From Streptomyces sp. Ru71 (lineage in GTDB: Bacteria > Actinomycetota > Actinomycetes > Streptomycetales > Streptomycetaceae), in assembly GCF_002920535.1 (NCBI RefSeq), contig NZ_PQSS01000028.1:1-64000 (forward strand): a stretch of DNA of 64,000 nt, in the 5' to 3' direction. How positions within the stretch are numbered: position 1 is the stretch's first letter; each line of letters begins with the position of its first letter. Under the pieces are notes generated by a model that searched no databases, was not told where the DNA came from, and was given only the letters and a program-made list of their open reading frames with translations. The position numbers were made by a program, and so were the translations under genes. Of the stretch, positions 57,698 to 64,000 are shown piece by piece.

Positions 57698-58681
57698 ATG
57701 CGTGCGCTCGCCCGGATATCCCCCTCCACGCGCAGACGCCTGCTCGGCACCGCCGCCGTGGCCGGAACCCTGCTGCTCTCCCCGCTGTCGGCCCCGACCA
57801 CCGTCGCCGCCGCCGGTGCCCCGGCCGCCGCCTGCGCCGACAGCGGCAACGCCGCCGCCCGTGAGGCCCGCCCCGCGGCCGGACAGCACATCGCCGAGCC
57901 CAACGAGGTCACCGACGCCAAGGCCAAGGCCATGGACGCCGACCTGCACAAGAAGCTCGACCAGCTGCGCACCAGCGGCCGCAGCGCGCTGGCGGCCACC
58001 TCGGCGACCATCCCGGTGTACTTCCACGTCATCCACGACGGCGCCGCCGGCAACCTGAGCTCGACCGACATCAACGCCCAGATGAACGTGCTGAACGCGG
58101 CGTACGCCGGCCAGGGCACCGGCAACAACGACTCCGGCTTCCAGTTCACCCTGGCCGGCACCGACTACACGGACAACGCCGCCTGGTACAACCTCACCGA
58201 CGGCTCGGCCGAGGAGAAGGCGATGAAGACCGCCCTGCGCAAGGGCGGCGCCAACGCGCTCAACATCTACACCGCCAACCTCGGCGGCGGGCTGCTCGGC
58301 TGGGCCACCTTCCCCAGCTCCTACAAGACCAGCCCGTCCATGGACGGCGTGGTCATCCTGGACGCCTCGCTGCCCGGCGGCTCCGCCGCCAACTACAACG
58401 AGGGCGACACCGCGACCCACGAGGTCGGCCACTGGATGGGCCTGTACCACACCTTCCAGGGCGGCTGTAACGGCAACGGCGACTACGTCGACGACACCCC
58501 CGCCGAGAAGAGCGCCGCCTACCAGTGCCCGACCGGCCGCGACACCTGCGCCAGCAAGCCGGGCGCCGACCCCATCCACAACTTCATGGACTACACGTAC
58601 GACTCGTGCATGTACCAGTTCACCTCCGGCCAGGTGACGCGCATGCAGCAGAGCTGGGCGGCCTACCGCGCCGCGGGCTGA
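57698..58681 (+). CDS. Secreted zinc metalloprotease, M43 (pappalysin-like) family
   Basis: 327 residues with AGGAG nine bases before the ATG. A signal peptide (RISPSTRRRLLGTAAVAGTL, cleavage near the AAA at about residue 39) precedes a propeptide-like region. The catalytic zinc site is H241-E-V-G-H245-W-M-G-L-Y-H251, followed by a disulfide-rich segment (QGGCNGNGDYVDDTP, QCPTGRDTC) and the Met-turn in IHNFMDYTYDSC. It should act outside the cell. Its end lies 7 nt from the convergent hydrolase gene. Confidence 0.92.
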   Translation: MRALARISPSTRRRLLGTAAVAGTLLLSPLSAPTTVAAAGAPAAACADSGNAAAREARPAAGQHIAEPNEVTDAKAKAMDADLHKKLDQLRTSGRSALAATSATIPVYFHVIHDGAAGNLSSTDINAQMNVLNAAYAGQGTGNNDSGFQFTLAGTDYTDNAAWYNLTDGSAEEKAMKTALRKGGANALNIYTANLGGGLLGWATFPSSYKTSPSMDGVVILDASLPGGSAANYNEGDTATHEVGHWMGLYHTFQGGCNGNGDYVDDTPAEKSAAYQCPTGRDTCASKPGADPIHNFMDYTYDSCMYQFTSGQVTRMQQSWAAYRAAG

Positions 58682-58688
58682 GCCTGAC

Positions 58689-59258
58689 CTACAGATCGCC
58701 GAGGAAGCCGAGCGCCACCCGCCAGGTGGCCTCGGCCGCCTCCGCGTCGTAGTCCGGCAGACCGGGGTCGGTGTAGAGATGGCCGGCCCCGGCGTACCGG
58801 TAGACCTCGACGTCCGCACCCGCGCGGCCCATCTGCAGATACCAGGCGCTCAGCCAGTCGTCCGTCTCGAACGGGTCCGGCTCCGCCACGTGCAGCTGCA
58901 CCGGCAACTCGTCCACCTGGGCGTTCGGCGCGATGTCCGAGGTGCCGTGCAACAGCAGCAGCCCGCGCGCCTTGTCGTCGCCCAGCGCGAGCGTCTGCGC
59001 GATGGACGCGCCGAGCGAGAAACCGGCGTACACCAGACCCCGCTCCGAGTACGGCGCGGCGGCCAGCACGGCCCGCTTGAGCAGCTCGTCCTTCCCGATC
59101 CGCTCCTTGTGCTCCATGCCCTCCTCGACCGTCTCGAAGGTGCGCCCCTCGAAGAGGTCCGGGGTCCACACCTCGTGCCCGGCCTCCCGCAGCCGGTCGG
59201 CGGCCTCGCGCACCGCGGGGCGCAGGCCATAGGTCGAGTGAAAGAGCATGATGTTCAT
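58689..59258 (-). CDS. Dienelactone hydrolase-like alpha/beta hydrolase
   Basis: 189 residues from ATG 59258 (NIMLFHSTYGLRPAVREAAD). The fold follows the dienelactone hydrolase family: EVWTPDLFEGRTFETVEEGM, nucleophile elbow YAGFSLGASIAQTLA, with Ser where the type enzyme has Cys, and the histidine in YAGAGHLYTDP. It is shorter than typical family members (about 230). It probably hydrolyses an ester or lactone; substrate unknown. Confidence 0.88.
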   Translation of the reverse strand: MNIMLFHSTYGLRPAVREAADRLREAGHEVWTPDLFEGRTFETVEEGMEHKERIGKDELLKRAVLAAAPYSERGLVYAGFSLGASIAQTLALGDDKARGLLLLHGTSDIAPNAQVDELPVQLHVAEPDPFETDDWLSAWYLQMGRAGADVEVYRYAGAGHLYTDPGLPDYDAEAAEATWRVALGFLGDL

Positions 59259-59335
59259 GGACCCATGGTGCCGTACCCACCTCGGCCGAGAACTCACATG
59301 TTCGTGACCCGCCACGGCCGGTTACGTTCGTGGGC

Positions 59336-60457
59336 ATGGAGAACGTACTCCGCCCGCTGATCGTGATCGGCGGCTCGGTCGTGCTCACCCTTGCCATCGG
59401 CTGGGCGACGGACCGGCTGCTGCAGAAGGCCGACGCCAGGAACCCGCACACCCCGCTGTGGGGCCTGCTGCGCCGCGGCCGCATCCCCTACCAGCTCGTG
59501 CTGTGCGCGGCCCTGCTCAGAGGCTCCTATGTGGAGGCCCGGGTGCTGCCGCACCACCGGGTCGGCGTCGGGCAGACGCTGACCCTGGTGCTGATCGGAT
59601 CGGCCGCCTGGCTGGTGATCCGGATCGCCGCCGCGATCGTCGAGACGTCCTACACCCGCTACGCCAGCGCCCGTATGCACCGCGACCCCGCACGGGTCCG
59701 CCGGGTGCGCACCCAGGTGACGCTCATCATGCGGGTGGTCTCGGCGCTGGTCGGCGTGGTCGCGGTCTCGGCCATGCTGCTCACCTTCCCCGAGATGCGC
59801 GCGGCCGGCGCCTCACTGCTGGCCTCCGCCGGCATCATCGGCGTGGTCGCCGGTGTCGCCGCCCAGTCCACGCTCAGCAACATGTTCGCCGGCTTCCAGA
59901 TCGCCTTCGGCGACATGGTCCGCATCGGCGACACGGTCGTCGTGGACGGCGAGTGGGGCACGGTCGAGGAGATCACGCTCACCTTCCTGACCGTACGGAC
60001 CTGGGACGAGCGCCGGATCACCATGCCGGTGTCGTACTTCACGTCCAAGCCGTTCGAGAACTGGTCACGGGGCACCCCCCAGATGACCGGCACCGTCTTC
60101 TGGCACCTGGACCACTCCGCGCCGATCGAGGAGATGCGCGAGAAGCTGCGGGACATCCTGCGCGAGTGCCCGGCCTGGGACGGCCGCGACTACGGCCTGG
60201 CCGTCACCGACTCCACCCCGAACACCCTCCAGGTGCGGGCCCTGCTCACGGCCAAGGACGCCGACGACATCTGGACGGCCCGGGTCACCGTCCGCGAGCA
60301 GATGATCGCCTGGCTGTGCGCCGAGCACCCCTACGCGCTCCCCCGCGTCAACACGGCGGACGCCGTCCCCCCACCCGGCGTGCCCCGAACCCGCACCTCC
60401 CCCGACGGCACACGCCGCGCCTACGAGCCCCCACGCACGGGCCAGGGCCGCGGCTGA
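59336..60457 (+). CDS. MscS-family mechanosensitive channel
   Basis: 373 residues from ATG 59336 (GTG 59330 is possible). Four membrane helices precede the MscS core: pore helix ASLLASAGIIGVVAGVAAQSTLSNMFAGFQIAFGD, then the beta domain VRIGDTVVVDGEWGTVEEITLTFLTVRTWDERRITMP. The cytoplasmic end has a short Pro/Arg-rich tail. It opens under membrane tension to release solutes after osmotic downshock. TACGTT (59323-59328) lies 7 nt before the ATG, suggesting a leaderless mRNA. Confidence 0.92.
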   Translation: MENVLRPLIVIGGSVVLTLAIGWATDRLLQKADARNPHTPLWGLLRRGRIPYQLVLCAALLRGSYVEARVLPHHRVGVGQTLTLVLIGSAAWLVIRIAAAIVETSYTRYASARMHRDPARVRRVRTQVTLIMRVVSALVGVVAVSAMLLTFPEMRAAGASLLASAGIIGVVAGVAAQSTLSNMFAGFQIAFGDMVRIGDTVVVDGEWGTVEEITLTFLTVRTWDERRITMPVSYFTSKPFENWSRGTPQMTGTVFWHLDHSAPIEEMREKLRDILRECPAWDGRDYGLAVTDSTPNTLQVRALLTAKDADDIWTARVTVREQMIAWLCAEHPYALPRVNTADAVPPPGVPRTRTSPDGTRRAYEPPRTGQGRG

Positions 60458-60484
60458 CGACAACCGCAGTGACGACCGGCCGCA

Positions 60485-60531
60485 GGGCGCTACACCAGCC
60501 ACGACGCAACGGCAAGGGGCCGCCGCAGGCA
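60485..60531. repeat. Mosaic intergenic repeat, inverted partial copy
   Basis: GGGCCGCCGCAGGCA (60517-60531) is the exact reverse complement of the module at about 677-691. The preceding GGGCGCTACACCAGCCACGACGCAACGGC also resembles the reverse complement of about 692-724. It lies between the converging MscS and SDR genes and fills much of that 81-nt gap. Confidence 0.65.
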
Positions 60532-60538
60532 CCCCCCG

Positions 60539-61279
60539 TCAATGCCCCCGCTCCGCACCCCCATTGACCTGAATGATCTGCGAAGTGACATGCGCGGCCC
60601 CCGCCGAGGCCAGCCAGTGCAGCGTGGCCGCCACATCCCCCGGCGTCCCGGCACGCCCGTTGGAGGTCTCGGCGGTCAGCTGCGCCCGCCGCTCCTCCGT
60701 CATCGTCCCCCCGAAGAACTCGGTGTCCTCGATATACCCCGGCGCGACGACGTTCACGGTCACCCCCCGCGGCCCCAGCTGCCGGGCGAGATCATGGGCG
60801 TACGGATGCAACCCGGCCTTGCTCGCCGCGTACGCCCCGCTGCCGGACCCCCGGTACGCGGCGATGGAGCTGAGGAAGAGCACCCGGCCACCAGGATCGG
60901 CGAGCCGGTTCTTGAGCGCCTCCGTCAGCAGCACCGCCGTGAGCGTGTTCTGCCGGAAGTTCAGGTTCCAGTCGTAGGCGACCCGCTCCAGCGGATCCTC
61001 GCTCTCACTCGCCGGCTCCAGATAGCCCGCCCCGCCCGCACTGTGGATCAGCACATCCACCGTGCCGAACTCCTCGGCGACGAACCGCTCCACCCGCCGC
61101 ACGTCGGCCGGCTCCCCGAGGTCGGCCGTGAAGGTCAGCGCCCCCGGCACCCCGGCCTTCTCCAGCACCTCGGCCCGGCGCCCGAGCAGCAGCACCCGGT
61201 CCCCGTCCCCGGCGAACACCCGCGCCGCGGCAAGCCCGATCCCCGTTCCTCCACCACTGATCACGACATTGCGAGTCAT
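60539..61279 (-). CDS. Short-chain dehydrogenase/reductase
   Basis: 246 residues, a classical SDR. The nucleotide-binding motif is VVISGGGTGIGLAAARVF, and the following loop carries RR, favouring NADP. The catalytic Ser is in VLFLSSIAAYRGSG, the Tyr and Lys in GAYAASKAGLHPYA, and VNVVAPGYIEDTEFF follows. It resembles 3-oxoacyl-ACP reductase-like SDRs; the substrate is unknown. It lies 36 nt downstream of the antiporter gene on the same strand. Confidence 0.92.
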   Translation of the reverse strand: MTRNVVISGGGTGIGLAAARVFAGDGDRVLLLGRRAEVLEKAGVPGALTFTADLGEPADVRRVERFVAEEFGTVDVLIHSAGGAGYLEPASESEDPLERVAYDWNLNFRQNTLTAVLLTEALKNRLADPGGRVLFLSSIAAYRGSGSGAYAASKAGLHPYAHDLARQLGPRGVTVNVVAPGYIEDTEFFGGTMTEERRAQLTAETSNGRAGTPGDVAATLHWLASAGAAHVTSQIIQVNGGAERGH

Positions 61280-61315
61280 GATCCGATCATAGGCACCCGG
61301 CTCCCTGAGTACGTG

Positions 61316-62902
61316 TCAGCGAAGTGAACGCACATCCAGGTGCCGCAGCACCCGGTCCACGATCTCCGGATCGGCCCCCGGCTCGCTGCGCGCCGCCAGC
61401 ACCTCGTGCCGCGCCGCACTCAGCATCTCCTGCTGGATCCGGCGCACCCGCTTCAGCCGCCGCACCCGCTGCTGGTGCGCCTCACGCCGCTCCTCCTCGC
61501 CGATGTCCGGGCTGATCCGCACCCCGATGTCGAACGCCCGCCGCAGCATCTGCTCGCTGAGCTCCTCCGGCAGCTCCTCCACCGACTCGATCTCCCGCAG
61601 CCGCCGCTTGGCCGCCTTGGCCGCGCGCACCGCCAGCTCCTTCTCGAACTCCTTCTCCCGCTCGGTGTCGGCCCGCACCCCGAGCCGCCTGACCAGCCAC
61701 GGCAGGCTCAGCCCCTGCACCAGCAGCGTCGCCATGATCACGCCGAAGGCGATGAACACGATCTCGTCCCGGTCGGGAAAGGGCAGACCGTCCTCCGTCT
61801 TCAGCGGCACGGCCAGGGCCAGCGCCACGGAGGCCACCCCGCGCATCCCGGACCACCACATGACGACGGTCTCCCGCCAGCTCATCGGGATGTCCTCGTC
61901 GTAGTCGCGCTTGGCGTGCAGCCGCTTGGTCAGCCAGGTCGCCGGCAGCAGCCACGCCAGCCGGACCAGCACCACCACACCGACGACGGTCCCGGCCCAG
62001 CCGAGCATCTCGCCCCACCGCCCGGACGCGGTGCGGATCGCGTTGTGCAGCTCCAGGCCGATCAGCCCGAAGGCGACGCCGGTGACGAGGGTGTCGACGA
62101 TGTCCCAGAAAGTGTGCCCGGCGAGCCGGGTCATCACGTCGTCGGCGTCCGCCGCGTACTCGGCGAGGAACAGGGCCGTCATCAGCACGGCCAGCACCCC
62201 CGAGCCGTGCAGCTCCTCGGCGAGCACATAGGAGGCGTACGGCACCAGCAGGGTCAGCCCGATCTGCAGGGTGGCGTCGCCGAGCAGGTCCATCAGCTTG
62301 TTCGCGCCCCAGCCGAGCGCCAGGCCCACCGCGACGGCGACCACGGCGGACAGCAGGAAGTCCAGCCCGGCCCGCCACGGCGAGAAGGTGCCGCTCACGG
62401 CGGCGGCGATGGCGACGTGGTAGAGCACGATGGCCGTCACGTCGTTGAACAGGCCCTCGCCCTCCAGGATCGACACCAGCCGGCGCGGCAGCCCCAGCTG
62501 CCCGGCGACGGCGGTGGCCGCCACCGGGTCGGGCGGCGCGACCAGCGCGCCGAGCGCCACCGCGGCGGCGACCGGCAGCCCGGGCACGATGGAGTGGGCG
62601 ACGGCCGCCACACACACCGTGGTGACGAACACCAGCGCGACCGCCAGCAGGAAGATGGGCCGTCGGTTGGCCGCGAACTGCCGCCAGGACGTCCGGCGCA
62701 CGGCCGCGTACAGCAGCGGCGGCAGCAGTGTCGGCAGGATCAGATCGGGCGGGATGTCGACGTTGGGCACGAAGTCCAGTACGGCGAGGACGACGCCCAG
62801 GATCGTCATCAGCACCGGCGCCGGCAGCCCCCACCGGTCCCCGACCGGGACGCTCACCACGGCCCCGAGCAGCAGCACGAACAGCAGGGCCAACTGATCC
62901 AC
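61316..62902 (-). CDS. Na+/H+ antiporter, CPA1 family
   Basis: 528 residues with about 12 membrane helices. CPA1 motifs are GALVAPPDPVAATAVAGQLGLP and the ion-binding ND pair in EGEGLFNDVTAIVLY; WSGMRGVASVALALAVP is the conserved arginine region. A charged cytoplasmic C-terminus of about 125 residues forms helices. It exports Na+ (or K+) in exchange for protons for pH and salt balance. Confidence 0.93.
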   Translation of the reverse strand: MDQLALLFVLLLGAVVSVPVGDRWGLPAPVLMTILGVVLAVLDFVPNVDIPPDLILPTLLPPLLYAAVRRTSWRQFAANRRPIFLLAVALVFVTTVCVAAVAHSIVPGLPVAAAVALGALVAPPDPVAATAVAGQLGLPRRLVSILEGEGLFNDVTAIVLYHVAIAAAVSGTFSPWRAGLDFLLSAVVAVAVGLALGWGANKLMDLLGDATLQIGLTLLVPYASYVLAEELHGSGVLAVLMTALFLAEYAADADDVMTRLAGHTFWDIVDTLVTGVAFGLIGLELHNAIRTASGRWGEMLGWAGTVVGVVVLVRLAWLLPATWLTKRLHAKRDYDEDIPMSWRETVVMWWSGMRGVASVALALAVPLKTEDGLPFPDRDEIVFIAFGVIMATLLVQGLSLPWLVRRLGVRADTEREKEFEKELAVRAAKAAKRRLREIESVEELPEELSEQMLRRAFDIGVRISPDIGEEERREAHQQRVRRLKRVRRIQQEMLSAARHEVLAARSEPGADPEIVDRVLRHLDVRSLR

Positions 62903-62997
62903 GGTCAGCGCTCCGGGGGGCTAGACGATCTGGAGCATCCAGATGTCCAGCGTGCCACGGCTGCGGCTTTCGTCGCCTCGCAGCGCGCTCGCGGCGG

Positions 62998-63468
62998 TCA
63001 CAGCGTGCGGCGCATCGCCCGGTGCGGGATGCCCGCGTCCGGGAACTCGGGGCCGTACACCTCGTAGCCGAGGCGCTCGTAGAAGCCCAGCGCGTGCGTC
63101 TGCGCGTGCAGGTCCACCGCGCTCAGGCCACGCGCGCGTGCCGCCTCCTCGATGGCGCGCACCAGCGCCGCGCCGACGCCGAGCCCGCGCGCCGCCTGCG
63201 TCACGGCGAGCCGGCCCAGGGAGCCGACGTCCGGGTCGCCGCCGTTCTTGGCCGCGGCGGCCTCGCCGTACAGCAGCCGGCCGGTGCCGAGCGGCACGCC
63301 GTCCGCGCGGATCGCGAGGACGTGCACGGCGTCGGCGTCGTAGGCGTCGTACTCGATGTCCTCGGGCACGCCCTGCTCGTGGACGAAGACGTCCTTGCGC
63401 ACCGCGAAGCACGCCTCGCGGTCGGCGGGGTCCTCGGCGACCCGGACCTCGTAGCCGTCCCCGCTCAT
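62998..63468 (-). CDS. GNAT-family N-acetyltransferase
   Basis: 156 residues from ATG 63468, whose start overlaps the stop of the rluD-like gene (ATGA). The GNAT core is visible: VFVHEQGVPEDIEYDAYD, GTGRLL, GSLGRLAVTQAARGLGVGAALVRAIEEAAR (acetyl-CoA pyrophosphate loop) and ALGFYERLGYEVYGPEFPDAGIPH. The last stretch resembles the ElaA/YjdJ-like group. The acceptor is unknown. Confidence 0.9.
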   Translation of the reverse strand: MSGDGYEVRVAEDPADREACFAVRKDVFVHEQGVPEDIEYDAYDADAVHVLAIRADGVPLGTGRLLYGEAAAAKNGGDPDVGSLGRLAVTQAARGLGVGAALVRAIEEAARARGLSAVDLHAQTHALGFYERLGYEVYGPEFPDAGIPHRAMRRTL

Positions 63469-64000
63469 GCGTAGGTCTCCGCGCGGACCTGGTCGAGGGC
63501 CTGCTGCAGGTCCTCGGGGTAGTCGCTGGCGAACTCCACCCACTCGCCGCTGCCGGGGTGCTCGAAGCCGAGCCGTACGGCGTGCAGCCACTGGCGGGTG
63601 ATGCGCAGCCGCTTGGCGAGGGTGGGGTCGGCGCCGTAGGTGAGGTCGCCGACGCAGGGGTGGCGGTGGGCGGCCATGTGCACGCGGATCTGGTGGGTGC
63701 GGCCCGTCTCCAGCTTCACATCGAGCAGGGAGGCCGCGCGGAACGCCTCGATGAGGTCGTAGTGCGTGACGGACGGCTTGCCGTCGGCGGTCACGGCCCA
63801 CTTGTAGTCGTGGTTCGGGTGGCGGCCGATGGGCGCGTCGATGGTGCCGCTGGTCGGGTCCGGGTGACCCTGGACCAGGGTGTGGTAGCGCTTGTCGACC
63901 GTGCGCTCCTTGAACTGGCGCTTGAGCGACGTGTACGCGTACTCGGACTTGGCGACCACCATCAGGCCGGACGTGCCGACGTCCAGGCGGTGCACGATGC
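63465..64000 (-). CDS. rluD: RluA/RluD-family rRNA pseudouridine synthase, 3' part
   Basis: The gene runs off the right edge of the window; about 178 C-terminal residues are visible. The catalytic aspartate is in VHRLDVGTSGLMVVAK at the very edge, followed by GRTHQIRVHMAAHRHPCVGDLTYG, the family's RNA-binding/active-site segment. The upstream S4 domain is not in view. It isomerises uridines in 23S rRNA. The gene name follows the most common homologue; RluA/C/D are not separable from this fragment. Confidence 0.9.
   Translation of the reverse strand, partial: IVHRLDVGTSGLMVVAKSEYAYTSLKRQFKERTVDKRYHTLVQGHPDPTSGTIDAPIGRHPNHDYKWAVTADGKPSVTHYDLIEAFRAASLLDVKLETGRTHQIRVHMAAHRHPCVGDLTYGADPTLAKRLRITRQWLHAVRLGFEHPGSGEWVEFASDYPEDLQQALDQVRAETYA

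Noticed and set aside
55748..58819. A 1023-codon minus-strand frame across phoD and the metalloprotease
   Set aside because: It spans two real genes and a terminator on the other strand and has no protein signature.
1..64000. tRNA, rRNA, CRISPR or prophage content
   Set aside because: No cloverleaf, regularly spaced identical repeats with unique spacers, integrase or structural phage gene is visible on either strand.

Overview
The window is a piece of a high-GC actinomycete chromosome, almost certainly Streptomyces. The evidence is very high third-position GC (long antisense shadow ORFs under most genes), frequent GTG starts, -10 elements of the TAGGCT type placed 6-8 nt before start codons (leaderless mRNAs), a trpC-trpM-trpB-trpA cluster with the small trpM gene, the bifunctional HisA/TrpF isomerase PriA, and a mosaic intergenic repeat of the kind familiar from Streptomyces. 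I see no tRNA, rRNA, CRISPR array, prophage or intact insertion sequence. Most of the window is core chromosome.

Layout. 1-5.7 kb: a frameshifted LacI-type regulator fragment, a repeat-filled intergenic region, a divergent MFS efflux pump/MarR pair with two operator-like palindromes, TetR and MerR regulators, an aldo/keto reductase behind a MerR-type promoter, and a vWA protein. 5.9-7.8 kb: a rhomboid protease and a GH46 chitosanase. 7.9-14 kb: gltB-gltD (glutamate synthase) with a GlnR-like site upstream. 14.3-15.1 kb: a VIT/CCC1-type metal transporter with an iron-box-like element. 15.3-22.5 kb: a six-gene, translationally coupled operon of four ADP-ribosylglycohydrolase-fold proteins, a class III CoA-transferase and a CitE/HpcH-type lyase. 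This is the least explained part of the window.

22.6-36 kb, mostly leftward: lgt, a membrane-anchored DsbA-like protein, trpA-trpB-trpM-trpC, three small membrane proteins, trpE and hisI. A TIGR03085 protein and an ArsR-MFS pair interrupt before hisF. 34.2-39.9 kb: hisD-hisC-hisB-(54-aa membrane protein)-hisH-priA-ridA-hisF, with nearly every junction a 1-4 bp stop/start overlap. No trpF is present; PriA should serve both the histidine and tryptophan pathways. hisG, hisE, trpD and trpG are not in this window.

40-48.8 kb: a repeat-fold membrane protein, an uncharacterised protein, a Lon-substrate-binding-domain protein, a YbaK deacylase, an ABC-2 transporter, a NYN-domain protein and a conserved 53-aa basic protein. 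48.8-52.4 kb: dnaE. 52.6-64 kb: a DUF2252 protein, a second DsbA-like protein, a PhoD-type phosphatase, an M43 metalloprotease, a dienelactone-hydrolase-like protein, an MscS channel, an SDR, a CPA1 Na+/H+ antiporter, a GNAT acetyltransferase and the 3' part of an RluD-type pseudouridine synthase cut by the window end. Perfect GC-rich hairpins, probably terminators, punctuate many operon ends.
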